From assembly GCF_001742305.1 (NCBI RefSeq), contig NZ_MJAT01000039.1, positions 1-64,000 of the forward strand: a DNA stretch of 64,000 nt, in the 5' to 3' direction. Position numbers and translations under genes: made by a program. This DNA is from Desulfuribacillus stibiiarsenatis. GTDB taxonomy: Bacteria; Bacillota; Bacilli; Desulfuribacillales; Desulfuribacillaceae. The notes beneath the pieces were generated by a model. It was not told the origin of the DNA, ran no database searches, and saw nothing but the letters and a program-made list of their open reading frames with translations. Positions 1-10,227 of the stretch are shown here, one piece after another (position 1 is the first letter of the stretch; the number at the start of each line of letters is the position of its first letter).

Positions 1-81
1 GATGACGAGGTAGATAGGTCTGGAGTGTAAGCATAGTGATATGTTAAGCGGACAGATACTAATCGGTCGAGGGCTTAACCA
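1..81 (+). rRNA. 23S rRNA, 3' end (partial)
   Basis: Only the last ~80 nt of a 23S rRNA gene are inside the window. They include the conserved stretch around the GACAGATACTAAT motif and end in the usual GGGCTTAACC. The position directly before a 5S gene and upstream of yaaC/guaB matches rrnO of B. subtilis, close to the replication origin. Confidence 0.95.
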
Positions 82-162
82 AAAGGGTTAACCCAAAAAC
101 GCACACAGAGTAAGACAAAAAATGTTTCGATGTCGATAGTAGGTTTTAGCGTGTAGTTGAAT

Positions 163-281
163 GTCTGGTGGCGATAGCGGAGGGGACACACCCGTTCCCA
201 TACCGAACACGATCGTTAAGCCCTCCAGCGCCAATGGTACTTAGGACGTCGGTCCTTGGGAGAGTAGGACGTTGCCAGGCA
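163..281 (+). rRNA. rrf: 5S rRNA
   Basis: This is a complete 5S rRNA of about 119 nt. The 5' end (TCTGGTGGCGATAGCGG) pairs with the 3' end (GTTGCCAGGC), and the conserved CCCATACCGAACACG loop is present. It lies about 80 nt after the 23S end, as expected for an rrn operon. No tRNA gene is visible between them. Confidence 0.96.
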
Positions 282-289
282 ATCATATG

Positions 290-336
290 AAAAGCACTTA
301 TGGTAAGGATAAAACCTTCTATAAGTGTTTTTTTGC
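290..336 (+). terminator. rrn operon terminator
   Basis: An imperfect inverted repeat (AGCACTTAT with ATAAGTGTT) encloses a second short stem and is followed by seven T residues. It sits 9 nt after 5S and should end the rRNA operon. Confidence 0.85.
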
Positions 337-486
337 ATTCTCTGCTATTCACTATAAGATTGTAAAAACAAGTAAAAGACTTTTTAGAAATAGTTTAAAA
401 TTATAGAAATTTATCAATTAATACCATTATTGACAAATTTGCATATTTACTTTATATTATAAAGTAAATATGCGGAGTGGTGCAAA

Positions 487-1197
487 TTGAAAAATATCTT
501 ATTAGATGCAGCTTTAAATGATATACGTACTATTAGAGACTCTATTGGAGATTCGAAAAGTGCTTCAAGTCAAATATACAAATTTATGCTATATCTAGGC
601 ATTATTAATTTAATTTACTTTACTATTATAACGGTTGGGGCAATTACATTAGATTTGTACACGTACCAAATAGCTTCAAACACTAGTAAGTTACTAACTA
701 CATTTTTATATGTTGCTGTATTTATTTATTTTATGAAAATATACAAAAAGGAAAGATCAGGATCTAACAAGTACTATTTTAGTTTTCTTTGCGTATTTGC
801 AGGTGTTACATTTTTATTGCCTATAATGATGTTACTGATAAGAATTATGCTCTATTATATGCCGTTTTCCAACGAAAAGATTGTAGAATCTATAGTTTAT
901 TTACAAAACATAAGTATGCTGTCAAATATACTTCTTTTCTGTACTTTTATTATTATATGTGCTGTTATACTGAGAAAAATTATTATGTCATCTATCTCAG
1001 CAATTATTATATTTGTATATTTAGTATTATCAGGAGTCTATAATGACATAGAGTTTATGATTAGCTATTCTAGATTACCTACATCCATTTCATTGGTGTC
1101 TTTGTACTATCATATAGTTATCTCATTTGGCTTCATAATATTGGCAATTATTTTGAGGAATGGTTGTGGAGCAGGTTGTTCAAATGGAAATCAATAA
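487..1197 (+). CDS. Multi-pass membrane protein of unknown function
   Basis: A 236-residue protein starting at TTG, with GGAG about 9 nt upstream. I see about six hydrophobic segments (near residues 30-55, 70-90, 100-125, 140-160, 165-185 and 200-228) and only a short charged N-terminus, so it is an integral membrane protein. I recognise no family motif. The next gene, a small winged-helix regulator, begins inside its 3' end, so the two are probably co-transcribed. Membrane protein/winged-helix pairs like this are common in Firmicutes, where the small protein controls the pair; that role here is inference. Confidence 0.75.
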   Translation: MKNILLDAALNDIRTIRDSIGDSKSASSQIYKFMLYLGIINLIYFTIITVGAITLDLYTYQIASNTSKLLTTFLYVAVFIYFMKIYKKERSGSNKYYFSFLCVFAGVTFLLPIMMLLIRIMLYYMPFSNEKIVESIVYLQNISMLSNILLFCTFIIICAVILRKIIMSSISAIIIFVYLVLSGVYNDIEFMISYSRLPTSISLVSLYYHIVISFGFIILAIILRNGCGAGCSNGNQ

Positions 1198-1486
1198 TAT
1201 TCCTGAAGCATTTACGCTACCGTTAAGGTTAAGTTTAATAAGTTGTTTAGTTAGAGGACAAAAGACATTCAATGAAATAAAGCTCATCACGAAAGCTACT
1301 GATGGAAATATAAGTGTACAATTATCAAAACTGCAGAAATGGGGATATGTAGAATCAGAAAAAAAGATTATTGATAAAAAAATGCAAACCGTATATTCTC
1401 TTACATCATTTGGCAGGGATGAATTAGAGGAATATGTTGTATTGCTGGAGACTATTATTCGTGATTCTTCATTAACTGTTGATTGA
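1184..1486 (+). CDS. Winged-helix transcriptional regulator
   Basis: A 100-residue protein resembling the small single-domain winged-helix regulators (HTH_34/MarR-ArsR-like) that accompany membrane proteins. Residues 10-75 carry the pattern expected for the fold: a helix of LRLSLISCLV type, a recognition helix around DGNISVQLSKLQKWGYV, and a wing ending in TVYSLTSFGRDEL. I prefer the ATG at 1184, which has GGAG about 12 nt upstream, over the ATG at 1160, whose ribosome site would be too close. It overlaps the upstream membrane protein gene by 14 nt and probably regulates it. Confidence 0.8.
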   Translation: MEINNIPEAFTLPLRLSLISCLVRGQKTFNEIKLITKATDGNISVQLSKLQKWGYVESEKKIIDKKMQTVYSLTSFGRDELEEYVVLLETIIRDSSLTVD

Positions 1487-1560
1487 TAATTTACTAAAGA
1501 GGTTGGATAAATGAAGAATTTAATTTAAATTTAGGGTTTTCATATGTAGATGAATCTAAA

Positions 1561-1996
1561 ATGACATTAGAGGAATATGAAAGAGTAGTACGAAAATTAG
1601 CGGTACAGCAAAGAAATTTGTTAGATTATATTGCTATGCGTGAAAACCAAAGTGTAACTGATAAAAAATTCAGAATCAATGGATATTGGTGTTTATTCCA
1701 CTGTCACCAAAACTAGGACGCAAGATGAATGGGGAAATCCACAGTATTTTTCTATTACAACTATATTTGATGTTAGTGGTACCACTATATCAAATATGAG
1801 AAATTCAAGTTTTAATCTTAAATATTTAGCGTATGCTACAAATAAATATGTCAGTAATTTAACTGGACCAACATATAATGTTATAGATAACGGTAGAACA
1901 GGAACGGTAAGATATGTTGGGAAACTCCATTTTATTGGGGATCCGTTTGGTATTTCGAATGTAACTTTCTATACTGAATTTTACTATAATAGCTAA
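1561..1996 (+). pseudogene. Unrecognised gene, possibly frameshifted
   Basis: Frame 1 is open from about 1498, with its first ATG at 1561, and ends at a TAG near 1713. An overlapping frame starting at ATG 1679 encodes 105 residues to 1996. Neither half has a convincing ribosome site at the junction. The second half is rich in Thr, Asn, Tyr and Phe, like an exported beta-rich protein. The simplest reading is one gene of about 160-165 residues broken by a frameshift around 1660-1700. Two small real genes is the alternative. I do not recognise the family. A strong terminator follows. Confidence 0.35.
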
Positions 1997-2015
1997 AAGA
2001 AAATAATATTATTAT

Positions 2016-2058
2016 AAAAGTGAAGATATTGCTTACCAAGCAATATCTTCACTTTTTT
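2016..2058 (+). terminator. Rho-independent terminator
   Basis: A perfect 16-bp stem (AAAGTGAAGATATTGC with GCAATATCTTCACTTT) has a 5-nt loop and a T tail. It ends the 1.0-2.0 kb transcript. Confidence 0.93.
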
Positions 2059-2111
2059 GTAAACAAGTATCATTTGTTAGTCCATATTCGGTAGACGACT
2101 ACTAGGCTTGT

Positions 2112-2233
2112 TATAATACTAATCTATAACTAATCATGTGAGCTGGAGCGTTGTTTAGAGCTAGGGGATATACCTGAAAGTTGAAACAGAATGATAAGAC
2201 CTTTGAGAGAATAATTTATCAAAAGTCTTTTTG
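2112..2233 (+). other. Possible short terminated transcript
   Basis: An extended -10 box (TG-T-TATAAT, hexamer 2112-2117) is followed after ~80 nt by a hairpin with a T run at 2196-2233 (AAGACCTTTGA with TCAAAAGTCTT). The hairpin is a close relative of the one that ends the rRNA fragment at 3255-3293. There is no clear reading frame. It may be an sRNA, or simply the remains of a duplicated rrn end. No -35 box is convincing. Confidence 0.3.
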
Positions 2234-2287
2234 CTACTCTAATGTACTGTACACGCCTAGCTTCCTAGCTGTTTTAAAGAGTGAGAG

Positions 2288-2709
2288 TTATTTAATAAAC
2301 ACAAACAACTCATCAAACAACTGATTCAAAATTAAATTCGGATACCTTCTCATTGAAATATTCAAATAATCGTTAATGATAAACATATCACTTGTTGAGG
2401 ATGAGAGTAAAATCTCCCCCCAGCACTCGGATTCATAACGACAGAGCATCCCTAATATAAACATGAGTATAAAATGAACGCTAATCTCAGGAAGATTAAT
2501 ATCTTTATGTATCTTTGATCGGAAGAAGATTCTTCGATTTACATCCTCTATAACGTATTCATTATTAAAGCCCAAGGGCCATCGAGAACGAGAAAGACCA
2601 TTTTTATTTTCCCAAATTGCTTCTGGAAGGCCTATGTATTCCGCATCAATATAATGTAATATATCTCTACTTATATGGATAGGTGTTTGTGTAGGATTCG
2701 CGTATAGAT
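2288..2709 (-). pseudogene. yaaC C-terminal fragment (duplicate)
   Basis: The minus strand encodes a near-identical copy of the last ~95 residues of the YaaC protein at 5913-6974, plus a stretch just upstream of it. Compared with the intact gene, this copy has lost about 90 nt in the middle. Homology stops abruptly at about 2709, where 23S rRNA sequence begins. There is no start codon or N-terminal two-thirds, so it is a pseudogene. The few differences from the parent suggest a fairly recent segmental duplication followed by decay. Confidence 0.9.
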
Positions 2710-3163
<454 letters not shown>

Positions 3164-3250
3164 CCCATACCGAACACGATCGTTAAGCCCTCCAGCGCCA
3201 ATGGTACTTAGGACGTAGGTCCTTGGGAGAGTAGGACGTTGCCAGGCAAT
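3164..3250 (+). pseudogene. 5S rRNA fragment fused to 23S fragment
   Basis: The last ~87 nt of 5S rRNA, starting in the CCCATACCGAACACG loop, follow the 23S fragment directly. The first ~30 nt of 5S are absent. It differs from the intact 5S at 163-281 by at least one base (GACGTAGGT instead of GACGTCGGT). Confidence 0.92.
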
Positions 3251-3254
3251 GAAT

Positions 3255-3293
3255 GAAGACCTTTGAGAGAGTTATCTTTCAAAGGTCTTTTTA
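3255..3293 (+). terminator. Terminator after the rRNA fragment
   Basis: AAGACCTTTGA pairs perfectly with TCAAAGGTCTT and is followed by a T run. It is related to the hairpin at 2196-2233 and is probably a second type of rrn terminator used in this genome. Confidence 0.88.
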
Positions 3294-3358
3294 TTGTATC
3301 TAATATTACTTTTATTCTACTGCTTTTCTATATTTCTCACTTTTTTTATATATGTGTT

Positions 3359-3386
3359 TGCAACTTTTTTCAGGAAAATAGTGTAT
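3359..3386 (+). promoter_or_regulatory. ECF-type promoter before the sigma factor gene
   Basis: TGCAAC (3359-3364), followed by T-rich sequence, is separated by 16 nt from GTGTAT (3381-3386). This resembles SigW-type ECF promoters, which have an AAC-containing -35, a T run and a CGTA-like -10. The same two boxes with the same 16-nt spacing occur before gerW at 5318-5345, so autoregulation is likely. Confidence 0.6.
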
Positions 3387-3488
3387 GTTTATTATAGAAC
3401 TCTTTGTTCGAACCTTTATATACAACTTTAAGATTTTTATATAAATGATTATGGGATATGGCTTTTTTGTAGAAGGAGGTAAGAATGG

Positions 3489-4061
3489 ATGGATATATCG
3501 CTATCATTGATTAAGGAATGTAAGGCCCACAATGCACAAGCCTTTGATCAATTGTTACATAGATATGAATCCCAATTGTATCGGCTTTGTTATGGATACA
3601 CTCGAGACCGTGAAGAAACTTTAGATATTCTTCAAGAAGTATATATTAAAATCTTTCGCTCCATCCATACCTTTAATGAGGATATGCCATTCTACCCTTG
3701 GGTCAAAAGAATTGCTATAAATACCTGTATAAATTACTATCGCTCACGTAATAAATATCAGGAGGTATCTCTTGATGCGAAAATAGATGAACAACAGGAA
3801 TTCATTAACAAAATTATAGATACCACTAATATTGAGGAAACTGCGTGTGCCAATGATACACAGGAGATTATTAGCAGAAGTATTAAGAGTTTGCCAGAAG
3901 CTTATAGAATTCCAATTGTCTTACGATATACGGAGGATATGAGCTACGAGCAAATTGCGAAGGCATTAAATCAACCGTTGGGTACGGTAAAAAGTAATAT
4001 TTCAAGAGGTAGAAGCTTGTTAAGAAAGTTTTTAGATGAACATAAGCTGTTGGAGGTGTAA
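3489..4061 (+). CDS. ECF RNA polymerase sigma factor (SigW-like)
   Basis: A 190-residue sigma-70 family factor of the extracytoplasmic-function type. Region 2 spans about residues 20-90, with the DREETLDILQEVYIKIFRS core-binding helix and the FYPWVKRIAINTCINYYRS DNA-melting part. Region 4 spans about residues 130-185, with the helix-turn-helix around MSYEQIAKALNQPLGTVKSN. AGGAGG 8 nt upstream fixes the start. An anti-sigma factor gene follows after 2 nt. A promoter of ECF form upstream suggests it activates its own operon. Confidence 0.93.
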   Translation: MDISLSLIKECKAHNAQAFDQLLHRYESQLYRLCYGYTRDREETLDILQEVYIKIFRSIHTFNEDMPFYPWVKRIAINTCINYYRSRNKYQEVSLDAKIDEQQEFINKIIDTTNIEETACANDTQEIISRSIKSLPEAYRIPIVLRYTEDMSYEQIAKALNQPLGTVKSNISRGRSLLRKFLDEHKLLEV

Positions 4062-4063
4062 AT

Positions 4064-4576
4064 ATGGATTATTACTGTATTGGAGTTCAAGAACAACTCA
4101 GCGCATATATAGACAAAAAGGTTAGCAATATTGAAAAAACTTTAATTAATAATCATCTGAAAACCTGCCCAGATTGCCGATATGTTCTTAACCAACTAAA
4201 GCTGGTCGATTGGAATTTGCGCAATGAAGATGAGATAGAAATCCCTGCAATAGAGTTAGAAATGCTTAGAAAGTCTACCATTGATGCTGAGATGAGTACT
4301 CCCGAAAAAAATAGCATTACCAAGACGAATACAAATCAATCAAATCGTACAACACACACGTTCAATGGTAATAAAAATAAGAATAAGAAACAAAATACTA
4401 TGCAAAAAACTACATTCGCTACAGTATACGAAATTCAACAACGAAACATAAGAAAAGCTACTATGTTCACTGAATTTATACCTGGACTGAACAAGAGCGG
4501 ACAACTCGTCCAATATACAGGGAAAAAAATAAAGGATTCAATCTTCTCGAGAATATCGAAAAGTATAGGGGGTTAG
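4064..4576 (+). CDS. Zinc-finger anti-sigma factor without membrane segment
   Basis: A 170-residue protein with an N-terminal anti-sigma zinc-binding motif, H-x3-C-x2-C (HLKTCPDCRY, about residues 31-40). Known proteins of this family hold the cognate ECF sigma factor inactive. The rest is hydrophilic: a Thr/Asn/Lys-rich linker (residues 85-125), then a basic C-terminal part. Unlike RsiW I see no transmembrane helix, so release of the sigma factor probably does not use intramembrane proteolysis. Tight spacing on both sides places it in one operon with the sigma factor and the DUF2953 gene. Confidence 0.85.
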   Translation: MDYYCIGVQEQLSAYIDKKVSNIEKTLINNHLKTCPDCRYVLNQLKLVDWNLRNEDEIEIPAIELEMLRKSTIDAEMSTPEKNSITKTNTNQSNRTTHTFNGNKNKNKKQNTMQKTTFATVYEIQQRNIRKATMFTEFIPGLNKSGQLVQYTGKKIKDSIFSRISKSIGG

Positions 4577-4580
4577 GAAC

Positions 4581-5315
4581 TTGAGTTTATTCCTTGACCT
4601 TATTCTTATTGCAACATCAATTATAATTCTACTATTAATCCTAATAATCGTTTTACCGTTTCACTACCAGGTAAAATATAATAATCATGAAAAATACCTA
4701 TTAGAACTACAAGTGTCACTGGCAACTATTCTAGGTATGACATTTAAAGCTGGATCTTTACAAAAAAAGAAATTGACCCTATGGATTGGAGCACTCAATA
4801 AAGATATTCATATAAATGAAAATAAAAAAATCGAAGAGGAAGAAGAAACGAAAAACAATAAGCAAATAGATAGAAAAAAAGTTGAGGAAAAGGAAGAGGA
4901 ACTAGAGAATTTAAAAACTGTAAGATCAAGCCAGAAGGCTAATGGACGCTTTTTATTAAAATATATACGATTCCAGAATGTTAAAGATGTATATAGGCTT
5001 CTAGCTGATTTGATAAACATGATAAGTCCAAAGAAGTTTAAAATAATAGCAACGATTGGTTTTTATGAGCCCCATTATACGGCATGGCTACTAGGGGCCG
5101 TTGAAGTCTTTAGAGGTTTGAAGCCAAATTATAGTATATCGATTATCCCGGCGTGGGAGGAAGAGATTGTAGACGTTGACATCAAGGTATCAGGGAAAGT
5201 CATCCTGTTAGTCATATTGTTACGGGTATTGAAATTCATATTTGCTAAGTCGACAAGGAGAATTTGGATTAGTTGGATTCGTTACAAGATAAATCCGAAA
5301 AAATTCGCAATGTAA
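4581..5315 (+). CDS. ytfI: DUF2953 (YtfI-like) membrane protein
   Basis: A 244-residue protein starting at TTG, 4 nt after the anti-sigma gene. It has an N-terminal hydrophobic helix (residues 5-27), a very acidic/lysine-rich linker (about 75-112), and a C-terminal part with the pattern of DUF2953 proteins, including FYEPHYTAWLLGAVE. In B. subtilis ytfI precedes ytfJ (gerW), and it does here too. The role is unknown; sporulation is inferred only from the partner. Confidence 0.75.
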   Translation: MSLFLDLILIATSIIILLLILIIVLPFHYQVKYNNHEKYLLELQVSLATILGMTFKAGSLQKKKLTLWIGALNKDIHINENKKIEEEEETKNNKQIDRKKVEEKEEELENLKTVRSSQKANGRFLLKYIRFQNVKDVYRLLADLINMISPKKFKIIATIGFYEPHYTAWLLGAVEVFRGLKPNYSISIIPAWEEEIVDVDIKVSGKVILLVILLRVLKFIFAKSTRRIWISWIRYKINPKKFAM

Positions 5316-5317
5316 TT

Positions 5318-5345
5318 TGCAACCCTATGCGTTCGTTTGGTGTAT
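5318..5345 (+). promoter_or_regulatory. Second ECF-type promoter, before gerW
   Basis: TGCAAC (5318-5323), 16 nt, then GTGTAT (5340-5345). The boxes and spacing are identical to those upstream of the ECF sigma gene, so both are likely targets of the same sigma factor. It lies 54 nt before the gerW start. Confidence 0.6.
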
Positions 5346-5398
5346 TAATGGATTAGATGCAATAAACAATCACTATTAAATAAAAGGAGATGGATTAT

Positions 5399-5761
5399 AT
5401 GGTAAAGGACATTATGGATTCAGTATTAGAGCGATTGGAGAAATTCTTACAAACAAAAACAGTAATTGGGGAAGCGATTCAAATAGGGAATGTTACTTTG
5501 ATTCCAGTGCTAAGCGTGTCCTTTGGGTTAGGCGGAGGCGGAGGAGAAGGAGAACACAAGGGGTCAGACAATGGATCAGGTGCAGGTGCAGGTGCAGGTG
5601 CGAGAATTTCACCAAAGGCTCTAGTAGTTGTGAAGGATGATGAAGTATCAATTCTACCAATAAGTGAACGAGGATCCCTAGAAAAAATTGTTTCGATGGT
5701 ACCAGATATTGTAGATAAGATTAAAGTTAATTGCTGTGAAGGTTCCGAAAAAAAAGAATAG
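5399..5761 (+). CDS. gerW: GerW-family sporulation protein (YtfJ)
   Basis: A 120-residue member of the YtfJ/GerW family, known in B. subtilis as a forespore protein needed for L-alanine germination. Visible are the conserved IGEAIQIGNVTLIPVLSVSFGLG block, a Gly-rich stretch, and the SPKALVVVKDDEVSILPI block. The linker contains three repeats of a GCAGGT hexanucleotide, giving an alternating Gly-Ala tract near residues 60-68. I chose ATG 5399 because AAGGAG is correctly spaced for it; the ATG at 5390 overlaps the ribosome site. A strong terminator follows. Confidence 0.9.
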   Translation: MVKDIMDSVLERLEKFLQTKTVIGEAIQIGNVTLIPVLSVSFGLGGGGGEGEHKGSDNGSGAGAGAGARISPKALVVVKDDEVSILPISERGSLEKIVSMVPDIVDKIKVNCCEGSEKKE

Positions 5762-5768
5762 TTATATC

Positions 5769-5808
5769 GAGTTGCACACTCCAATCTAGCGAGTGTGCAA
5801 CTTGTTTT
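5769..5808 (+). terminator. Terminator after gerW
   Basis: A perfect 12-bp stem (AGTTGCACACTC with GAGTGTGCAACT) is followed by a T-rich tail. Confidence 0.9.
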
Positions 5809-5814
5809 ATACTA

Positions 5815-5907
5815 TCAGAATTTATAAATTTAGTGTTGATAGTATAACGGCAACTAAGGCATTCACCAGCGTCTTAAGGACTTGGTGTATGCCAAGTTTT
5901 GTTTATA
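5815..5907. repeat. Dispersed intergenic repeat, copy 1
   Basis: A ~93-nt element whose last 53 nt are almost identical to 8703-8755. It can fold in two exclusive ways. In one, GGCATTCACCA pairs with TGGTGTATGCC. In the other, ACTTGG pairs with CCAAGT followed by TTTTGTTT. Both copies lie between convergent genes, so a bidirectional terminator role is plausible. Confidence 0.7.
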
Positions 5908-5912
5908 GATGC

Positions 5913-6974
5913 CTATTTAACAAAAACAAATAATTCATCAAATAATTGATTTAAGATTAAATTTGGATATTTACGCATCGAGATATTTAAGTAATCATTT
6001 ATAATAAACATATCACTTGTCGAGGATGAGAGTACAATCTCCCCCCAGCGCTCGGATTCATAACGACAGAGCATCCCCAATATAAACATGAGTATAAAGT
6101 GAACACTAATTTCAGGAAGATTAATATCTTTATGTATCTTTGATCGGAAGAAGATTCTTCGATTTACATCCTCAATAAAGTATTCATTATTGAAGCCTAA
6201 AGGCTCATCGAGAACATGAAGGGCATTTTTATTTTCCCATATCAACTTTAGATATGAATTATTAGGATTTATATCTTCAGGGAGTGTAAATAGCCCGTTT
6301 GAATCCTTGTTCTTTTTATTTAAAGCTTCTGGAAGGCCTTCGTACTCTGCATCAATATAATGTAATATATCTCTACTTATATAGATTGGCGTTTGTGTAG
6401 GATTGGCATATAGTTGTGTAATATTCACAGGAATTACTTTGCTTTTTCGGTTTAATCGTTCAAAACTATCACGGATTTCAGGAACTAAAGAGAACATTTC
6501 ATGGACATAGAATTTATGGTTTGACGACATCAATGGTCCGCCAATTAGTTCATTTAATAGGATGAACAAGCCTTCTCTTTGTATTTTTATCTCATCCTCT
6601 AAGAAGTGATAATGGCTTTTTTTGATTTTCCTAGTTGTTATACCGTGCCGTAATACACTTGTGCACTTAGGGTAATGTGGGTCGTTGATATTGATCAGTG
6701 CTTTTGATAAACTGGTCATTCCATAATACAAGAGTAACGGTTTGACTAAATTATTGCTGTTCTCAGCTGCTCGATAATATGCCCTTGCCTGCTTGATGTA
6801 ATAAATAATCTTAGGTGTATTTTGAGATGCTAAGGAATGAGCAGTATCGGAATCTAAATAGGAATATTTGTCGCTTAGAAAGCGTTTCACAGTATCTTCG
6901 CTTTCAAAGTACATATAGTAATCCCACATTTTCTTATATGGTTCTTCTGTTAAAATGCGGTTAATCGTTTTCAT
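5913..6974 (-). CDS. yaaC: YaaC family protein
   Basis: A 353-residue YaaC-like protein, transcribed away from guaB exactly as yaaC is in B. subtilis. The function of the family is unknown. The sequence is soluble, with many aromatic residues and a conserved hydrophobic C-terminal region (SVHFILMFILGMLCRYES). I prefer the second of two close ATG codons (6974) because GAGAGG then lies 9 nt upstream. A decayed partial copy of this gene is fused to rRNA sequence at 2288-3250. Confidence 0.85.
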   Translation of the reverse strand: MKTINRILTEEPYKKMWDYYMYFESEDTVKRFLSDKYSYLDSDTAHSLASQNTPKIIYYIKQARAYYRAAENSNNLVKPLLLYYGMTSLSKALININDPHYPKCTSVLRHGITTRKIKKSHYHFLEDEIKIQREGLFILLNELIGGPLMSSNHKFYVHEMFSLVPEIRDSFERLNRKSKVIPVNITQLYANPTQTPIYISRDILHYIDAEYEGLPEALNKKNKDSNGLFTLPEDINPNNSYLKLIWENKNALHVLDEPLGFNNEYFIEDVNRRIFFRSKIHKDINLPEISVHFILMFILGMLCRYESERWGEIVLSSSTSDMFIINDYLNISMRKYPNLILNQLFDELFVFVK

Positions 6975-7061
6975 TGGCATCGACCTCTCATGTCATGGAA
7001 ACTCGTAATGAATTTAGTTTGGTTTTATCGTCAGAAAATATTCGATAAGTTGAAGTAATCC

Positions 7062-7091
7062 TTGACACTAAAACAACCACTTTGTTAGACT
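7062..7091 (+). promoter_or_regulatory. Probable guaB promoter
   Basis: TTGACA (7062-7067) is followed, with an 18-nt spacer, by TAGACT (7086-7091, 4 of 6 to the consensus -10). It lies about 60 nt before the guaB start. No purine riboswitch is visible in the leader. Confidence 0.5.
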
Positions 7092-7129
7092 AGCAATAAT
7101 ATATAAGCCCGGGGCTATGGCTTAGATAA

Positions 7130-8605
<1,476 letters not shown>

Positions 8606-8618
8606 AAGTTGACCTAAA

Positions 8619-8657
8619 GAAAAGCAGCTAACGTCATAAGTCGTTAGCTGCTTTATT
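8619..8657 (+). terminator. Terminator after guaB
   Basis: A perfect stem AAAGCAGCTAACG with CGTTAGCTGCTTT, followed by a short T/A tail. Confidence 0.88.
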
Positions 8658-8663
8658 ACATAA

Positions 8664-8755
8664 TCAGAATTTATAAAAATTCTGATTATAAGTAATGGCA
8701 AATAAGGCATTCACCTGCGTCTTAAGGACTTGGTGTATGCCAAGTTTTGTTTATA
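8664..8755. repeat. Dispersed intergenic repeat, copy 2
   Basis: The second copy of the element at 5815-5907. Over the final 53 nt it differs at about one position. It sits between guaB and the convergent CorC-like gene, the same type of location as copy 1. Confidence 0.7.
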
Positions 8756-8779
8756 TAGAACCTTATATAATTCAGTTAG

Positions 8780-10015
8780 TTATTTCACTAATACCTTTTG
8801 AATACGACGATTTCGTACTTCTTCTATATGCATTGTAAAATGCTCATACTGTATAGTTTCACCTTTTTTCGGAAGATAGCCCATCAGCTCAGAAATCCAT
8901 CCGCTTATGGTATTCGATGATGTTTCAGGTAAGTCAATGTGAAACAATCGACTAAAGTCTTCTATAGATAATCTTCCATCTAGAAGGTATGTACCTTCTT
9001 CAATGGCTTCGATAAACATTTCATTTTCATCATGTTCGTCCCAAATCTCACCAACAATTTCTTCAATAATATCCTCTATGGATACAATCCCAGCAGTACC
9101 ACCATATTCATCTAACACAATAGCAAGATGAACCTTATTGAGTTGGAACTCCTTTAACAAGTAAGAAATTTTCGCTGATGCAATCACGAAATAGGGTTTG
9201 CGAACACATTCTAATAAGTCAAAATTGGGATCTTGTACGTAATGAGCAAAGAAATCACGATAAGATAAAATGCCAATAATGTTATCTATTGAATCTTCAT
9301 ACACAGGTAGGCGTGAATATTTTTCACGAATAAAAACATCCTTTACTTCTTCTATCGTTGTTATTGATTGAACAGCAACAACATCAGGACGAGGAGTCAA
9401 AATTTCTTTTACCACTATATCATCAAATTCAATTGCGTTATGCAGTAATTCCTTTTCTTTTGCTAAAAAAGTACCTTCTTCTTCGCAGATATCTACGAGC
9501 GCCTTTACTTCTTCCACGGTTACCGTTGGCTCGTCATTTTTACCAACCATATTGCTTACAAAGGTTTTCAACTTAACAAAAATCCACGTAAGCGGTGAGA
9601 AAATTTTTGATATGATAGATAAAGATAATGATATCGTGTATAAGAATTTTTCTGGTGACTGTTTTGCCAAAGATTTTGGTAATATTTCGCCAAAAATAAG
9701 TACCACAATGGTTGTAATTAGAGTCGTTACAACTAACGTAGATGCTTGTCCTCCATATAAATCAGTTGCTAATTTTGTAGCAATAGAAGCCATTGCTATA
9801 TTGACGATGTTATTGCCAATAAGAATTGTAGAAAGGCTTTTGTCAAAATTCTCTGTAAGAATTAAGGAATGTTGTGCCTTTTTACTTGTTTCTGCCTGAT
9901 TTCGAAGTCGTATTTTATTAGCACTTGTAATAGCGGTTTCCGAAGCAGAGAAATAGCTTGAGAAAAACAATAAAGCTGCTAATAAGATAATCGAATCATA
10001 GGGTATACTGTCCAA
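8780..10015 (-). CDS. CorC/HlyC-family (CNNM) transporter with CBS domains
   Basis: A 411-residue protein with an N-terminal DUF21/CNNM membrane domain (three to four helices within about residues 5-150, including the SASETAITSANKIRLR motif), a CBS pair (about 205-330, with RPDVVAV and LDEYGGTAGIVSIEDIIEEIVGEI), and a C-terminal CorC_HlyC domain. Proteins of this family are linked to Mg2+/Co2+ homeostasis; the substrate here is not known. It starts at TTG with GGGAGTGG upstream. The gene is monocistronic and faces guaB. Confidence 0.92.
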   Translation of the reverse strand: MDSIPYDSIILLAALLFFSSYFSASETAITSANKIRLRNQAETSKKAQHSLILTENFDKSLSTILIGNNIVNIAMASIATKLATDLYGGQASTLVVTTLITTIVVLIFGEILPKSLAKQSPEKFLYTISLSLSIISKIFSPLTWIFVKLKTFVSNMVGKNDEPTVTVEEVKALVDICEEEGTFLAKEKELLHNAIEFDDIVVKEILTPRPDVVAVQSITTIEEVKDVFIREKYSRLPVYEDSIDNIIGILSYRDFFAHYVQDPNFDLLECVRKPYFVIASAKISYLLKEFQLNKVHLAIVLDEYGGTAGIVSIEDIIEEIVGEIWDEHDENEMFIEAIEEGTYLLDGRLSIEDFSRLFHIDLPETSSNTISGWISELMGYLPKKGETIQYEHFTMHIEEVRNRRIQKVLVK

Positions 10016-10227
10016 ATTAAAACCACTCCCAAATTGAATATACTTATAATATAACGAAAAAAATGAATTTAATCAATTTGAATACAAAGAGGATTAATAC
10101 AACTACTATTAGACTGCAATAAATAGTCTAAAATGGTCCTTCACTCATAGGTACGACTATGATATTCTATAAGACAAGTGTTCAAATGGACAGGCACTTA
10201 TCTTCAAAAATTTTAGGGGGAATAACC

